Source: Chitinophagales bacterium (lineage in GTDB: Bacteria > Bacteroidota > Bacteroidia > Chitinophagales > Saprospiraceae). Taken from it: a DNA stretch of 43,429 bases. The stretch is taken from NCBI GenBank assembly GCA_017303475.1, contig JAFLBO010000039.1, positions 1 through 43,429 on the forward strand. Direction: 5' to 3'. A program made the translations under genes and the position numbers. Of this stretch, positions 16,326 to 24,562 are shown piece after piece; the stretch's first letter is position 1, and every line of letters starts with the position of its first letter. Below the pieces are notes generated by a model. The model was not told the DNA's origin and made no database searches. It saw only the letters and a list, made by a program, of their open reading frames with translations.

Positions 16326-17114
16326 TCAAAAAGTACTGTCCTGGTTCCAAAACGGATAACCATAATTATTGGCTTCGCGGGCACGCTGAGCTTCCTGTTC
16401 GGCCAGTTCAATGGCGCGCTGAGTTTTGGTTTTGTCAAAGATATCCTGAGGCAGGAAATAGGTTTTTTCAGTTTCCCATTCATCGGCAAAAGGGTGTTCC
16501 TTCACTTCACGGGCTTCTTCATCTTCCAGTTCTCCCTTGAAAATAAAAGCAGCAAAAATCCCTGCCAAACTGCCTATCAGGTGACTTTCCCAGGAAATAC
16601 CTTCCTGATCAGGTAATATTCCCAGGAACATACCACTATATAACAGCATTACAATGCCCGCCAGCACGATAGAACGCAGGCTACGACGGAATATGCCATT
16701 CCAGAACATGAACGACACCAGGCCATATATAACGCCGCTGGCGCCAATATGGGATACCGGACGCGCAAATACCCATACAGCGGCGCCAGTCAGGAAATAA
16801 ATGAGCCAGAAAGCGCGCATGGCCACTTTCCGGTAAAAATAAATGGAAATAAAGGTGAGTACAAAAAGAGGCAATGTATTGGAAATCAAATGTTTCCAAC
16901 TGCCGTGCACCAGCGGCGCTGTTACGATACCCCTTAATCCCCAGGCCCGGCGCGACATGATGCCGTACACGCCCGGATCAAAACCATCCGTTACCTGCCA
17001 GATGTGTACCAGCCAGATCAACGCAACAGCAATAAACGGAAATTTCAAACTCTCCAGCAAATGCTGTCGGGTAAGTTGAAGGCTGTCGGTTTCGCTGTCG
17101 AGCATAGCGTTCAC
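16326..17114 (-). CDS. Rhomboid family intramembrane serine protease
   Basis: 262 residues with about six transmembrane helices between residues 25 and 195. The catalytic dyad is visible: serine in HIGASGVIYG (S126) and histidine in ESHLIGSLAG (H178). The conserved HLISN segment (H75, N79) corresponds to the oxyanion region. A charged cytoplasmic tail rich in Glu/Arg follows. Rhomboids cleave membrane proteins within the bilayer. The first possible start is a GTG at 17114 overlapping the upstream TGA (GTGA); an ATG at 17105 (MLDSE) is the alternative. The overlap indicates an operon with the DUF5683 gene. Confidence 0.9.
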   Translation of the reverse strand: MNAMLDSETDSLQLTRQHLLESLKFPFIAVALIWLVHIWQVTDGFDPGVYGIMSRRAWGLRGIVTAPLVHGSWKHLISNTLPLFVLTFISIYFYRKVAMRAFWLIYFLTGAAVWVFARPVSHIGASGVIYGLVSFMFWNGIFRRSLRSIVLAGIVMLLYSGMFLGILPDQEGISWESHLIGSLAGIFAAFIFKGELEDEEAREVKEHPFADEWETEKTYFLPQDIFDKTKTQRAIELAEQEAQRAREANNYGYPFWNQDSTF

Positions 17115-17818
17115 GGGCGTACAAGTGGTTTGTTGGACAAAGAAAGTGCAATTCCCATACCAAACACCGGAGCGCCGTTACTTGTTTCAAAAGATGGCCT
17201 TAATTGCAAACTCAGGTCATCGCTCACATCAAATTTGTATAAATGCGCATCCACAAAAGCGTCTGTAACGATGAGCAAATAAGTAACCCCCAGCGCCAGG
17301 TACCATTTTTCTGTATACCCTCTAAAAGTATCCCGGTATTGTTTAGTGCGGGTAGCATCAAAGGTGTTGTATGGCTCCTCTGTAGGATTGGTATTGGGGT
17401 CGCCGTCTACCAGTAGCACATAATTATCGCGCAGTTCCCGGTAGGTTTTTTGCGTATCAAATGTGAAATATCCAATGGTCCCCAAAGCCCCCCAGGCAAT
17501 GGGTACTTTCCACCATTTTCGGTTGTAGGCTTGTCCTGCGCCGGGTAATACTGCTGAAAATAGGGCCGCTGCACGCGGATTAGGGTATTTTTTGCCCAGC
17601 AGTTTTTGTCCAAAACGGGATTTACGAGCCTGATTTTCTTTCAGGCTGTCGGGCATAACATCAGCGCTGGCAGCTCCGGTCAAACTATCTGCTGCCGGAA
17701 CCCCGGGCGTAAACTGCGCCGCACGTCGTTTGGTATCAACTTTACTGGAATCCGGTTGCTGTGCCATCAACGGCGTCAGCAACAGACAGGCCCAAAAAGT
17801 GAGGAGGGTGGTTTTCAT
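17111..17818 (-). CDS. DUF5683 domain protein
   Basis: 235 residues. The signal peptide (1-20, ending TPLMAQ) and a low-complexity linker precede the DUF5683 core: NPRAAALFSAVLPGAGQAYN, then WWKVPIAWGALGTIGYF and WYLALGVTYLLIVTDAFVDA. The core has two to three hydrophobic helices. DUF5683 proteins are common in Bacteroidota and have no known function. The ATG at 17845 would add nine residues before the signal peptide and lies upstream of the promoter box, so 17818 is chosen. It overlaps the rhomboid start by four bases. Confidence 0.85.
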   Translation of the reverse strand: MKTTLLTFWACLLLTPLMAQQPDSSKVDTKRRAAQFTPGVPAADSLTGAASADVMPDSLKENQARKSRFGQKLLGKKYPNPRAAALFSAVLPGAGQAYNRKWWKVPIAWGALGTIGYFTFDTQKTYRELRDNYVLLVDGDPNTNPTEEPYNTFDATRTKQYRDTFRGYTEKWYLALGVTYLLIVTDAFVDAHLYKFDVSDDLSLQLRPSFETSNGAPVFGMGIALSLSNKPLVRP

Positions 17819-17822
17819 GCGG

Positions 17823-17830
17823 CAAAAATA
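17823..17830 (-). promoter_or_regulatory. -7 element TATTTTTG, 4 bases before start 17818
   Basis: CAAAAATA on the plus strand is an exact TAnnTTTG on the minus strand, again almost touching the start codon. Confidence 0.55.
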
Positions 17831-17873
17831 GGGACAAGTTGCCAAGAATTACACGAAGGCGCAAAGTCACAAA

Positions 17874-17940
17874 GGCGCGAAGGCGTTTAAAGTGAGAGTC
17901 TCACTCCAAGTGAGACTCTCACTTTAAACGCCTTCGCGCC
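17874..17940. repeat. Perfect 32-bp inverted repeat with a 3-base loop
   Basis: The arm 17874-17905 is the exact reverse complement of 17909-17940, loop CCA. The outer part is GGCGCGAAGGCG, the same word family as the other arrays; the inner part is AGTGAGAGTCTCACT, itself a palindrome. It begins 12 bases beyond the DUF5689 stop codon (minus strand) and could act as its transcript end. Confidence 0.95.
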
Positions 17941-17951
17941 CCTAGTGCCTT

Positions 17952-19382
17952 CTACTGCTGAATATCGTTGGCATTGCGCATCAACACCTGCTTGGCGTTG
18001 AAATCTGAAACAATGCCGGTGAGGGTAACCGGAACAGCCGGTGTAGCCATGCTGGAGAAAGTAGCGTTGGCGTTGGTAAACATGGCAATGGTGCCGGTTC
18101 CGTCGTTCAGGGTGCGGTTGCCGGAAAGGGTAGCGCCGCCAGTGATGCTCACATTGGAAATACGTACCAATGTGCTTTCCCAGGCATTAAAGTTGGTATT
18201 GATCTCGGCAATGGTGGCCACACGTGGCGTAATGGTATTGCCGGTGCTTTTCAGGGTGGCATTGGTGAGCGGTACGTTGTTCACCTGCAGCAGTTTGTTG
18301 AACTCGCTCAGCTCTACGTCAGATACCACAATTTCTACCTCATCGCCCAGGTTGAAGGAGTGTGCCACATCAAATCGGGCTACAATGCCTGCTGTACCGT
18401 CCTGCAGGTAAATGTTGCGGTTGTTGAGGTTGTTTCCGCTGCGGTCTGAAATCACTATGCCTTTGATTTTACGTCCGCTTGGAATAAAGGTAGTGGTACC
18501 TGAAAACAGGGCGCGGATGCTGCTGATGTCTACCAGCGTTTCGTTGCCGTTGCTTTGTCCGCAGCGGGCATCGCTCATGTTCACGTCGTTCAGATCCCGG
18601 ATAAACAACTGATAATCACTGCCATATATGCCCAAAATACCGGTAATGGTTCCTTTGCCCACCGGGGTTTTGGCAATAGCAAAATCCGCAAATCCACTGG
18701 TACGCACCAGCAATTCTACGTTACCGCAGTTCTGAATGGTACGGTTTACGCTGGTTTGGGTCAGCGCATCTGCCCATACCTGAGCAGTATCGGCCTTGGC
18801 AAACTGCACACCTTCAAGGGTAACCAGGGTGCTTACCATGCTCTCGTTCAGGCTGGCAATGTTCACCACTTTGGGTGTTGGGGCTTCACCCAGAAATCCG
18901 CGCACAATGTTATTGCGCTCCTGATTTTCGGTTATACCAATTTCAGTTGGCTGACCGTTCTCAAAAACCACACCGCCAACCATTTGAATAAGGTTGTTAT
19001 AGTCGGTTAGCATCAAGCCTTTACACTTGACGTAGATTTTGCGACCCACCGGGTAACGGTTGTACAGGTAGCCATTGCTGAATTTCAATTCTATGCCGCC
19101 AGTTGAGTCCTGAATTACAATGGTTTTGTAATAGTTTCCGCTGCGGTCGTCCATTACCACCGTACCGCCAATCACCAGATCGTCTGTAATCAGGTCATAA
19201 CCGCCATTTACTTCATGGTAGCCTTTCAGCGCCTGAATGGTGGTATTTACCGGAATATCTTTTCCGTCGCCGCCCACAGGTGGCTGATCAAATTCTGTTT
19301 TTACACAGGCCGTAATAGTGATGGCCAGTAAAGCTGTAGCCAAAAGGCTGTAGGCGAGTTTTTTTTGCTGTTGGAAAAACAT
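17952..19382 (-). CDS. DUF5689 lipoprotein
   Basis: 476 residues. The lipoprotein signal ends ITITAC (cysteine about residue 26). The body has repeated OB-like beta units. DUF5689 covers roughly residues 45-280 (DDLVIGGTVVMDDRSGNYYK; YPVGRKIYVKCKGLMLTDYN). A second, related copy sits at 280-476 (IKGIVISDRSGNNLNNRNIY). DUF5689 proteins typically travel with TonB receptors in Bacteroidota; here the receptor lies directly upstream, 144 bases away. It is probably a surface-exposed partner of that receptor. No enzymatic residues recognised. Confidence 0.85.
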   Translation of the reverse strand: MFFQQQKKLAYSLLATALLAITITACVKTEFDQPPVGGDGKDIPVNTTIQALKGYHEVNGGYDLITDDLVIGGTVVMDDRSGNYYKTIVIQDSTGGIELKFSNGYLYNRYPVGRKIYVKCKGLMLTDYNNLIQMVGGVVFENGQPTEIGITENQERNNIVRGFLGEAPTPKVVNIASLNESMVSTLVTLEGVQFAKADTAQVWADALTQTSVNRTIQNCGNVELLVRTSGFADFAIAKTPVGKGTITGILGIYGSDYQLFIRDLNDVNMSDARCGQSNGNETLVDISSIRALFSGTTTFIPSGRKIKGIVISDRSGNNLNNRNIYLQDGTAGIVARFDVAHSFNLGDEVEIVVSDVELSEFNKLLQVNNVPLTNATLKSTGNTITPRVATIAEINTNFNAWESTLVRISNVSITGGATLSGNRTLNDGTGTIAMFTNANATFSSMATPAVPVTLTGIVSDFNAKQVLMRNANDIQQ

Positions 19383-19418
19383 ATGGTGTGGATGTTTTAG
19401 TTGTTTGAATGGTTTTCG

Positions 19419-19511
19419 TAACGGCGGGTTTAGCCGCCGATGTTTGGTTCTTTACCGTAGGGTTTAGCCGCCGATGTTTATCCTGTACCGGCGGGTTTAG
19501 CCGCCGATGTT
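19419..19511. repeat. Three copies of the GGCGGGTTTAGCCGCC element
   Basis: Copies of TACCGGCGGGTTTAGCCGCC followed by GATGTT occur at about 19419, 19453 and 19485, spaced 32-34 bp. The middle copy has a degenerate left arm (CGTAGGG). They fill the gap between the TonB receptor and DUF5689 genes, so a transcript of both would carry three hairpins. Confidence 0.9.
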
Positions 19512-19526
19512 CAGAGATTTAACGAA

Positions 19527-22289
19527 TCAAATACGCACAGTAAGTGACATGAAATAGTTCAGCCCTGGTGCGTATTGTACCTCGTACGAATACAGTTGCT
19601 GATCGTCAAAATCACGGCCAACAGCTGGCAGGTAGGCTTCGCGGCCGGAAACAATGATGTTTTTGTTGTCCAGGATATTGTTTACCCCAACATTCAGATA
19701 CAGGAATACCTTGTTGATTTTCCAGCTTTTGCCGCCAAAGAAATCCAGGGTGTAGGATGCCGGGGCTTTACGTTGATCTACAATGGTATTCCAGATTGGG
19801 GTGCCGGGATCTAGACCCAAAACAGATTCTGCTCTGCGACGGGTTGGGTCGAAATTGAACCAGAAATTATCCGCCCAGTTGAAACTAAGGGAGGCAAACC
19901 AAAAACGTTTGCCCTCATATTTCAAGCCCAAAGAAGCGGCTGTTTGCGGGGTGCGCGGCACCAGGAAGTTGTTTTGGTACACCGCTACGCTGTCGAATCC
20001 AACCTGACCGGTATTATCAGCCGTGAGGAACAGGTTCGGACGGGAGGTGTAGTGATAATAACCGGCATTGGCTGCTCCAGTGAATACCAGCGAAGGCACT
20101 GGTTTCCATTCAAAACCGGCCTCCAATCCCATGTGTTCGCGATCTACGCCTGTACGTACAATCGTACCAAATTCATTCACGGTTTGGGCAAAGAACATGG
20201 TGCTTTCCACCTCGTTTTTGAAATGAGTGAGGTAGCCCGTCACACGTGCGCGCAACTTGGGCGCGCGGTGAATGAAACCACCTTCCACGCTTTGCACAGT
20301 AAATGGATCTACACCGGGAACTACATCAGCCCTGTTGCGGGGAGCGAGGAAGATATCACGGAATTGCGGTGGTCTGGTGCCGATAAAACCATTGGCATAC
20401 AGGTAGTTGCGACCATTTGCTTTATACGTTACGCCGCCTTTTGCGCCATAGGTGTAGAAGGATTGTTTCGGTGACTCGCCCAAAGAATTTTCCGGGAAAC
20501 GGCCATTTTGCATATAACCGGTGCGCCAGAATTGGTTGATACCCACTTCTGCGCCAAAGAAATACTGGATTTTGCGCAAATCGGTAGTGATCTGGAACCA
20601 GGTGTTTCCATTACGGATATTTTCGTCGTAATTGTATCCAAAAACTTCTCCTTTGCGCACTACATTGTTGGGGTTCAGGAGGTTATTCTGTTCTTTATCT
20701 GTGTCTCCCGGATAATCCTGAGACGCAAAACGGTTGATATCCAGCCAATAATCGGCGCCGAGAAGGTCGTCAACAACTTTAAAGTTTTCGCCAGTGTACC
20801 AGCGGTAGCTCGCGCCTGCACTCAACTTGGCACGCACATTCAATTGCTGGTTCAGCAGGGCATTGAAGCCAAGCTCCCGACTGTCGGCTCGTTGGTCTTC
20901 CACGATAAATTGGGCTCTTTTTCCCGTCACGGTGTTGCCGGCAATGCCATCCGCATTTTGTACGGTAAAGGTATTGCGACTGTTCTCATCGTAGAAACGG
21001 TTCCAATCCAGCTGGCGCAGGTTTTCGTCGTTGCGTAATGCATCTGCCCACGCTGCGGAAAGGGCAGGATCAGGGATGGCGGACGGCAAGCGACGGTTAT
21101 AGTCTGGTGCAGGGTTGGTGGCATCAAACCATTCCAGACGGGTATCGCCTCGTTTGCCGGCCTGCCCCAGCACAGAAACCATCACGTTGGTGCCGGCATT
21201 TGGGGTCCAGTCGTAACGCAGAATACCGATGGGTTGGTTGGCGTGGCCCACGGCAGCGTTGCGTTTATCACCGTTTTGGTAGCCCCAGTTGGGGTTGTAA
21301 CGGTGTGTGCCAGCCAGATCGAACATTTCTTCGAAGGAGTCGGCCACTTTACCACGCCGGTTTGGTGCGCCCAGGAATGTGGCATTCAGGGCGTGTTTAC
21401 GGTTGATTTTTTTGTCAACCGAAAGGAAATAGGAATATCCATCGAAGAAAGTGCCATCAAAATAGCCTTCCTTACCCCAACGGCGACTACCGGAAGCGGT
21501 TACTGCCCAGCCGCCCGGCATCACTCCGGTGCTCATGGTGAGCATCACCCGGTCGGTGTAGGTGCGGTTGGATTTGGCATAAGAGGCACGGATCTGTTTG
21601 CGTTGTACCGATGCACGGGTATCAAGGCGTGTTGCGCCGCCAATTTCTGCAAAGGTAAACTCCGAGGGCGCCAGGCCGATGCTGGTTTCGCGGTAGCGCA
21701 GCACGTCGTTCAGGCCACCGATTTCGCCAAAAAAGGCAGTACCTGTTTCCGGATCGTTGATGTTAACGCCGTTCAGGAAAAGCGGAAAATGCTCGGCATC
21801 GTAACCGCGTTCGCGGAAACGGAAATTGCCCCAGCCAAATCCGGAAATCTGCTGATACACGTCTCTGCTGGCATTGAGCAGGTTAGCTACCTCGCCGGAG
21901 CCTTCCGTTTCAGCTTCTGCTTCCTCCAGTGTAATGGTGGGAATTTCTGTAACGGTAGGGCTGGTAGTGGGCGTGTTTTGATCCTTACGCATCAGAAAAT
22001 CCATGCGGACTTCCTCGCCTGCGCGAGCGCTGATGCGGATTTCCTGTGGAAGGTAACCATTGGCTGTAGCCACCAGGGTATACACACCAGGAGGTACGTT
22101 ATCAATGATATAGGCGCCATCTGTAGCAGAAGCCGCCAGTTGCCCGGTGCCCGAAAGCACGACGGATGCATCACTGAGGGCCACAAAATTGTCTACATCT
22201 CGCACAAAACCCACTAATTTGGCATTTTGTGCCGGCAAAACAGCGCTCAGGAAAAGAAAAAGAGAAAAAGAGAGGATTTTTTGAATCAT
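19527..22289 (-). CDS. TonB-dependent receptor with carboxypeptidase-like domain
   Basis: 920 residues. The signal peptide (1-20, ending AVLPAQ) and a regulatory domain (KLVGFVRDVDNFVALSDASV to about residue 105) precede a Thr/Glu-rich linker. The plug follows (LLNASRDVYQQISGFGWGNF; FRERGYDAEHFPLFLNGVNI), then a beta-barrel ending NYFMSLTVRI. Its likely job is TonB-driven uptake of an unknown ligand together with the DUF5689 lipoprotein. The frame is open to 22424, but the signal peptide requires the ATG at 22289. A hairpin with a T-run sits in the leader (22380-22420). Confidence 0.9.
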   Translation of the reverse strand: MIQKILSFSLFLFLSAVLPAQNAKLVGFVRDVDNFVALSDASVVLSGTGQLAASATDGAYIIDNVPPGVYTLVATANGYLPQEIRISARAGEEVRMDFLMRKDQNTPTTSPTVTEIPTITLEEAEAETEGSGEVANLLNASRDVYQQISGFGWGNFRFRERGYDAEHFPLFLNGVNINDPETGTAFFGEIGGLNDVLRYRETSIGLAPSEFTFAEIGGATRLDTRASVQRKQIRASYAKSNRTYTDRVMLTMSTGVMPGGWAVTASGSRRWGKEGYFDGTFFDGYSYFLSVDKKINRKHALNATFLGAPNRRGKVADSFEEMFDLAGTHRYNPNWGYQNGDKRNAAVGHANQPIGILRYDWTPNAGTNVMVSVLGQAGKRGDTRLEWFDATNPAPDYNRRLPSAIPDPALSAAWADALRNDENLRQLDWNRFYDENSRNTFTVQNADGIAGNTVTGKRAQFIVEDQRADSRELGFNALLNQQLNVRAKLSAGASYRWYTGENFKVVDDLLGADYWLDINRFASQDYPGDTDKEQNNLLNPNNVVRKGEVFGYNYDENIRNGNTWFQITTDLRKIQYFFGAEVGINQFWRTGYMQNGRFPENSLGESPKQSFYTYGAKGGVTYKANGRNYLYANGFIGTRPPQFRDIFLAPRNRADVVPGVDPFTVQSVEGGFIHRAPKLRARVTGYLTHFKNEVESTMFFAQTVNEFGTIVRTGVDREHMGLEAGFEWKPVPSLVFTGAANAGYYHYTSRPNLFLTADNTGQVGFDSVAVYQNNFLVPRTPQTAASLGLKYEGKRFWFASLSFNWADNFWFNFDPTRRRAESVLGLDPGTPIWNTIVDQRKAPASYTLDFFGGKSWKINKVFLYLNVGVNNILDNKNIIVSGREAYLPAVGRDFDDQQLYSYEVQYAPGLNYFMSLTVRI

Positions 22290-22379
22290 CCAGTGAATAC
22301 AGTGAACGATGAATAAAAAATGGTGAACGTTCCAACAACCATGGGAGGGGATTAAGGGTGGACATTCACGCTGTCGGTG

Positions 22380-22420
22380 AAAAAAACACCGGCCTTTTCC
22401 CGGGTAGTGGGAAAAGGCCG
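22380..22420 (-). terminator. Terminator-like hairpin in the TonB receptor leader
   Basis: On the minus strand CGGCCTTTTCCC (22420-22409) pairs with GGGAAAAGGCCG (22401-22390) around a 7-base loop. After GTG comes a run of seven T. It has the form of a Rho-independent terminator. It lies 79 bases after the stop of the upstream T9SS gene and 91 bases before the receptor start, directly downstream of a good -7 box (22422). It may end the upstream transcript, attenuate the receptor, or both. Confidence 0.75.
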
Positions 22421-22421
22421 T

Positions 22422-22429
22422 CAAAGGTA
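22422..22429 (-). promoter_or_regulatory. -7 element TACCTTTG upstream of the TonB receptor
   Basis: CAAAGGTA on the plus strand. Transcription from here would start within the 5' arm of the hairpin at 22390-22420, giving a 130-base leader. Confidence 0.5.
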
Positions 22430-22498
22430 GCGCAGGGAAAGCGCCTCTTGTGTGTCAGTTCAGGTTATTTTTATGCAAAATCGTAGCAAGCAGCTTGT

Positions 22499-23556
22499 TT
22501 ATCGTTGGATGATGCATAATTGTGAAGCATTCATACTGCCTGATTTTGCCTTTAATTGCAAAACATAGGCGCCAGAAGGCAGGCTGGGTAATTCCAGTAT
22601 GGTTTGACTTTTGCCAGCTGAAACGGAAACAGACTGATTACTCAGGACTTTTCCGCTCATATCCAGCAATACCGCCGAGAATTGTTCGGCTTGTTCCAGT
22701 TCCATCTGCAGCATCAGGTGGTTTTGGGTAACTAGGTTGGGCTGAATGCTGAAAAAAGGCGCATGGTCGGGCAGGTTTTGGGTGCTGCTGGTTTGACTAA
22801 ACACCTGAAAGGAAGCTGGGCCGCCAAATGGTCCCCATTGATATCCAACGTACGGTGTGCCCTGGCGAATGATCAGGGTAACCGACCAATAGTTGGAAAT
22901 AAAGCCCCGATTGCCCACAAATTCCCAGTTTGTGCCATTAAAACGCATAGCAGACAGGCCCCAGAAGTTTTGTTCAGCGTCTTCAAAAAGGAAAAAAGGC
23001 TGGCTGGTTTGGTCATCAATATACCGCCCTGACCGAGTGGCAACCAGCTGTTGCCGTCAAAGTGCCATACAAAGGCCCGGTTGTTCTGATCAGGGTGAGT
23101 AAAACCTACCCACAGTTTGTTGTTTTCGAACACCATGGAAATAGGGTACAAACCTGTGGTGGTAATTACCGGCGATTCTGAAAGGGTGCTCCAGAGGCCA
23201 TTTTGCAACCTTTTTATGCCGAATTTGCCCGATACGCCATCAAAATAGGCCAATTGTGGAGTGCCGGCGTTGGTAAATCCGAGGGCTGAGTAATTCAACT
23301 GGCCCAGGCCCGCGGTGTCCAGGCTTATCCATTCGGCGCCATTCCATTGACGGATGGACCAATATGCCTCGCCAAGGTTGTTAAAGGATTGGATAGCCAT
23401 GTGCGGCGTCTGAGCATTCAGCGCTGTCAGCACGGTTGTTGTGTTCCAAGAGGAAAGCAGGGTGTCGCCCAGGTGTCGCCATGTAGCAGTTTGGGCGGCA
23501 ATGGGTTGCGCAAAAAGCGAAACCAGAAGCAGCAGGGAGAGGAATACATTTTTCAT
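22499..23556 (-). pseudogene. Frameshifted T9SS-sorted secreted protein
   Basis: Two overlapping frames make one gene. The first (start 23556, signal peptide ending QPIAAQ) reads well to about PLGQGG and then turns into unlikely sequence. The second carries on with DDQTSQPFFLFEDAEQNFWG and MRFNGTNWEFVGNRGF, ending in a T9SS sorting domain (FSIQPNLVTQNHLMLQ ... to the stop at 22499). The break lies at about 23018-23035. Restoring one G to the GGG run there would give QGRYIDDQTSQPFF; an extra AT in TATATT is another explanation. The intact product would be about 352 residues. It could be a true mutation or an assembly error. Confidence 0.85.
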
Positions 23557-23627
23557 GTTTACAGATGTTGTTGAATGATGCAACAAAAGTCTGCATGAAA
23601 AACACCGGCATGTTGGCCAATTTGCGC

Positions 23628-24521
23628 CTAATGCTTGTCAATTTCTACCAGCTTGTCATCGGCCGACAATTTTGCCCGCAATTCTGAAGGGGAGCAGCCG
23701 GTACATTTTTTCACAAAGCGACTGAAATGGGCCGGATCTTCAAAACCCAGCTCAAAGCCTATTTCACTTACAGTGTTCCCGGTAAACCACAAATGTCGTT
23801 TGGCTTCAATCATGATTCTGCGGTGAATGAACGAAACGGCTGAGCATCCGGCATGTTTTTGCGTCAGCGCGTTCAACTGGCGCGGACTCATGCCCAGCAG
23901 GCTTGCATACCCTGCTACTTCATGCATATTAGTATATTGCTGTTCTACGGCAAGCTGGAATCCCTGGAACTGATTCCATCCAGGTGAAATCAGATCAGCC
24001 TGCAGTTTAGATTGATGGTGAAAATCCATGCAGCGGCAAAGGAATATTTGCAGATATGATTGCAAAATGGTGTATTTCATGGAGCTGCTGCCTGTATAGG
24101 CCCGATCCATTTGAACTACCAGCTCATGACAAATCTGGAAGGCTTCCGGCGATAATTCCAGGGTTGGCGCACCTGTTTTGTAGTAGAAAAAAGGGAATTT
24201 GGCCAGGAAGTCTTCCCGGGTCTGGTTGAAATAAAAAAACTCTTCTGAGAATATTAATACAAAGCCTAGTACCTGCTGGGTTCGGCGCACCTGGTGTACC
24301 TGTCCGGGTGTAACAAAGTGGATATTTCGATCCTGAATGGGCAATTCTTCAAAATCAATCAGATGGGCGCCGCCACCCTTTTCAAAGATGAATACTTCAA
24401 AATAATCATGCCGGTGCAGCTTGAGCGGATTGTAATGGTTGCGATGGTCAATGCGCTCAATTTTAAAAATGAGTGGATGCTCACTTTTTAGTCCATGGGT
24501 GGGGATTTGTTTGGCCTGCAT
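23628..24521 (-). CDS. AraC family transcriptional regulator
   Basis: 297 residues. The N-terminal half is a cupin-like sensor domain (HDYFEVFIFEKGGGAHLIDF; VTPGQVHQVRRTQQVLGFVL). The last 100 residues contain the two AraC helix-turn-helix units, the second with GNTVSEIGFELGFEDPAHFS and FVKKCTGCSPSELR. It binds DNA and usually activates one target operon in response to a small molecule. The target is unknown; no gene next to it is divergently transcribed. The last 14 residues extend past the HTH. Confidence 0.92.
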   Translation of the reverse strand: MQAKQIPTHGLKSEHPLIFKIERIDHRNHYNPLKLHRHDYFEVFIFEKGGGAHLIDFEELPIQDRNIHFVTPGQVHQVRRTQQVLGFVLIFSEEFFYFNQTREDFLAKFPFFYYKTGAPTLELSPEAFQICHELVVQMDRAYTGSSSMKYTILQSYLQIFLCRCMDFHHQSKLQADLISPGWNQFQGFQLAVEQQYTNMHEVAGYASLLGMSPRQLNALTQKHAGCSAVSFIHRRIMIEAKRHLWFTGNTVSEIGFELGFEDPAHFSRFVKKCTGCSPSELRAKLSADDKLVEIDKH

Positions 24522-24545
24522 GATGATTCGTGTCGATTGGATACA

Positions 24546-24553
24546 CGAAGTTA
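24546..24553 (-). promoter_or_regulatory. -7-like element TAACTTCG before the AraC gene
   Basis: CGAAGTTA on the plus strand; 24 bases upstream of the start at 24521 on the minus strand. Confidence 0.35.
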
Positions 24554-24562
24554 GGGACCGGA

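Noticed and set aside
21234..22217. A 327-codon plus-strand frame inside the TonB receptor gene
   Set aside because: Antisense shadow; Cys- and His-rich composition without recognisable domains, and no promoter box.
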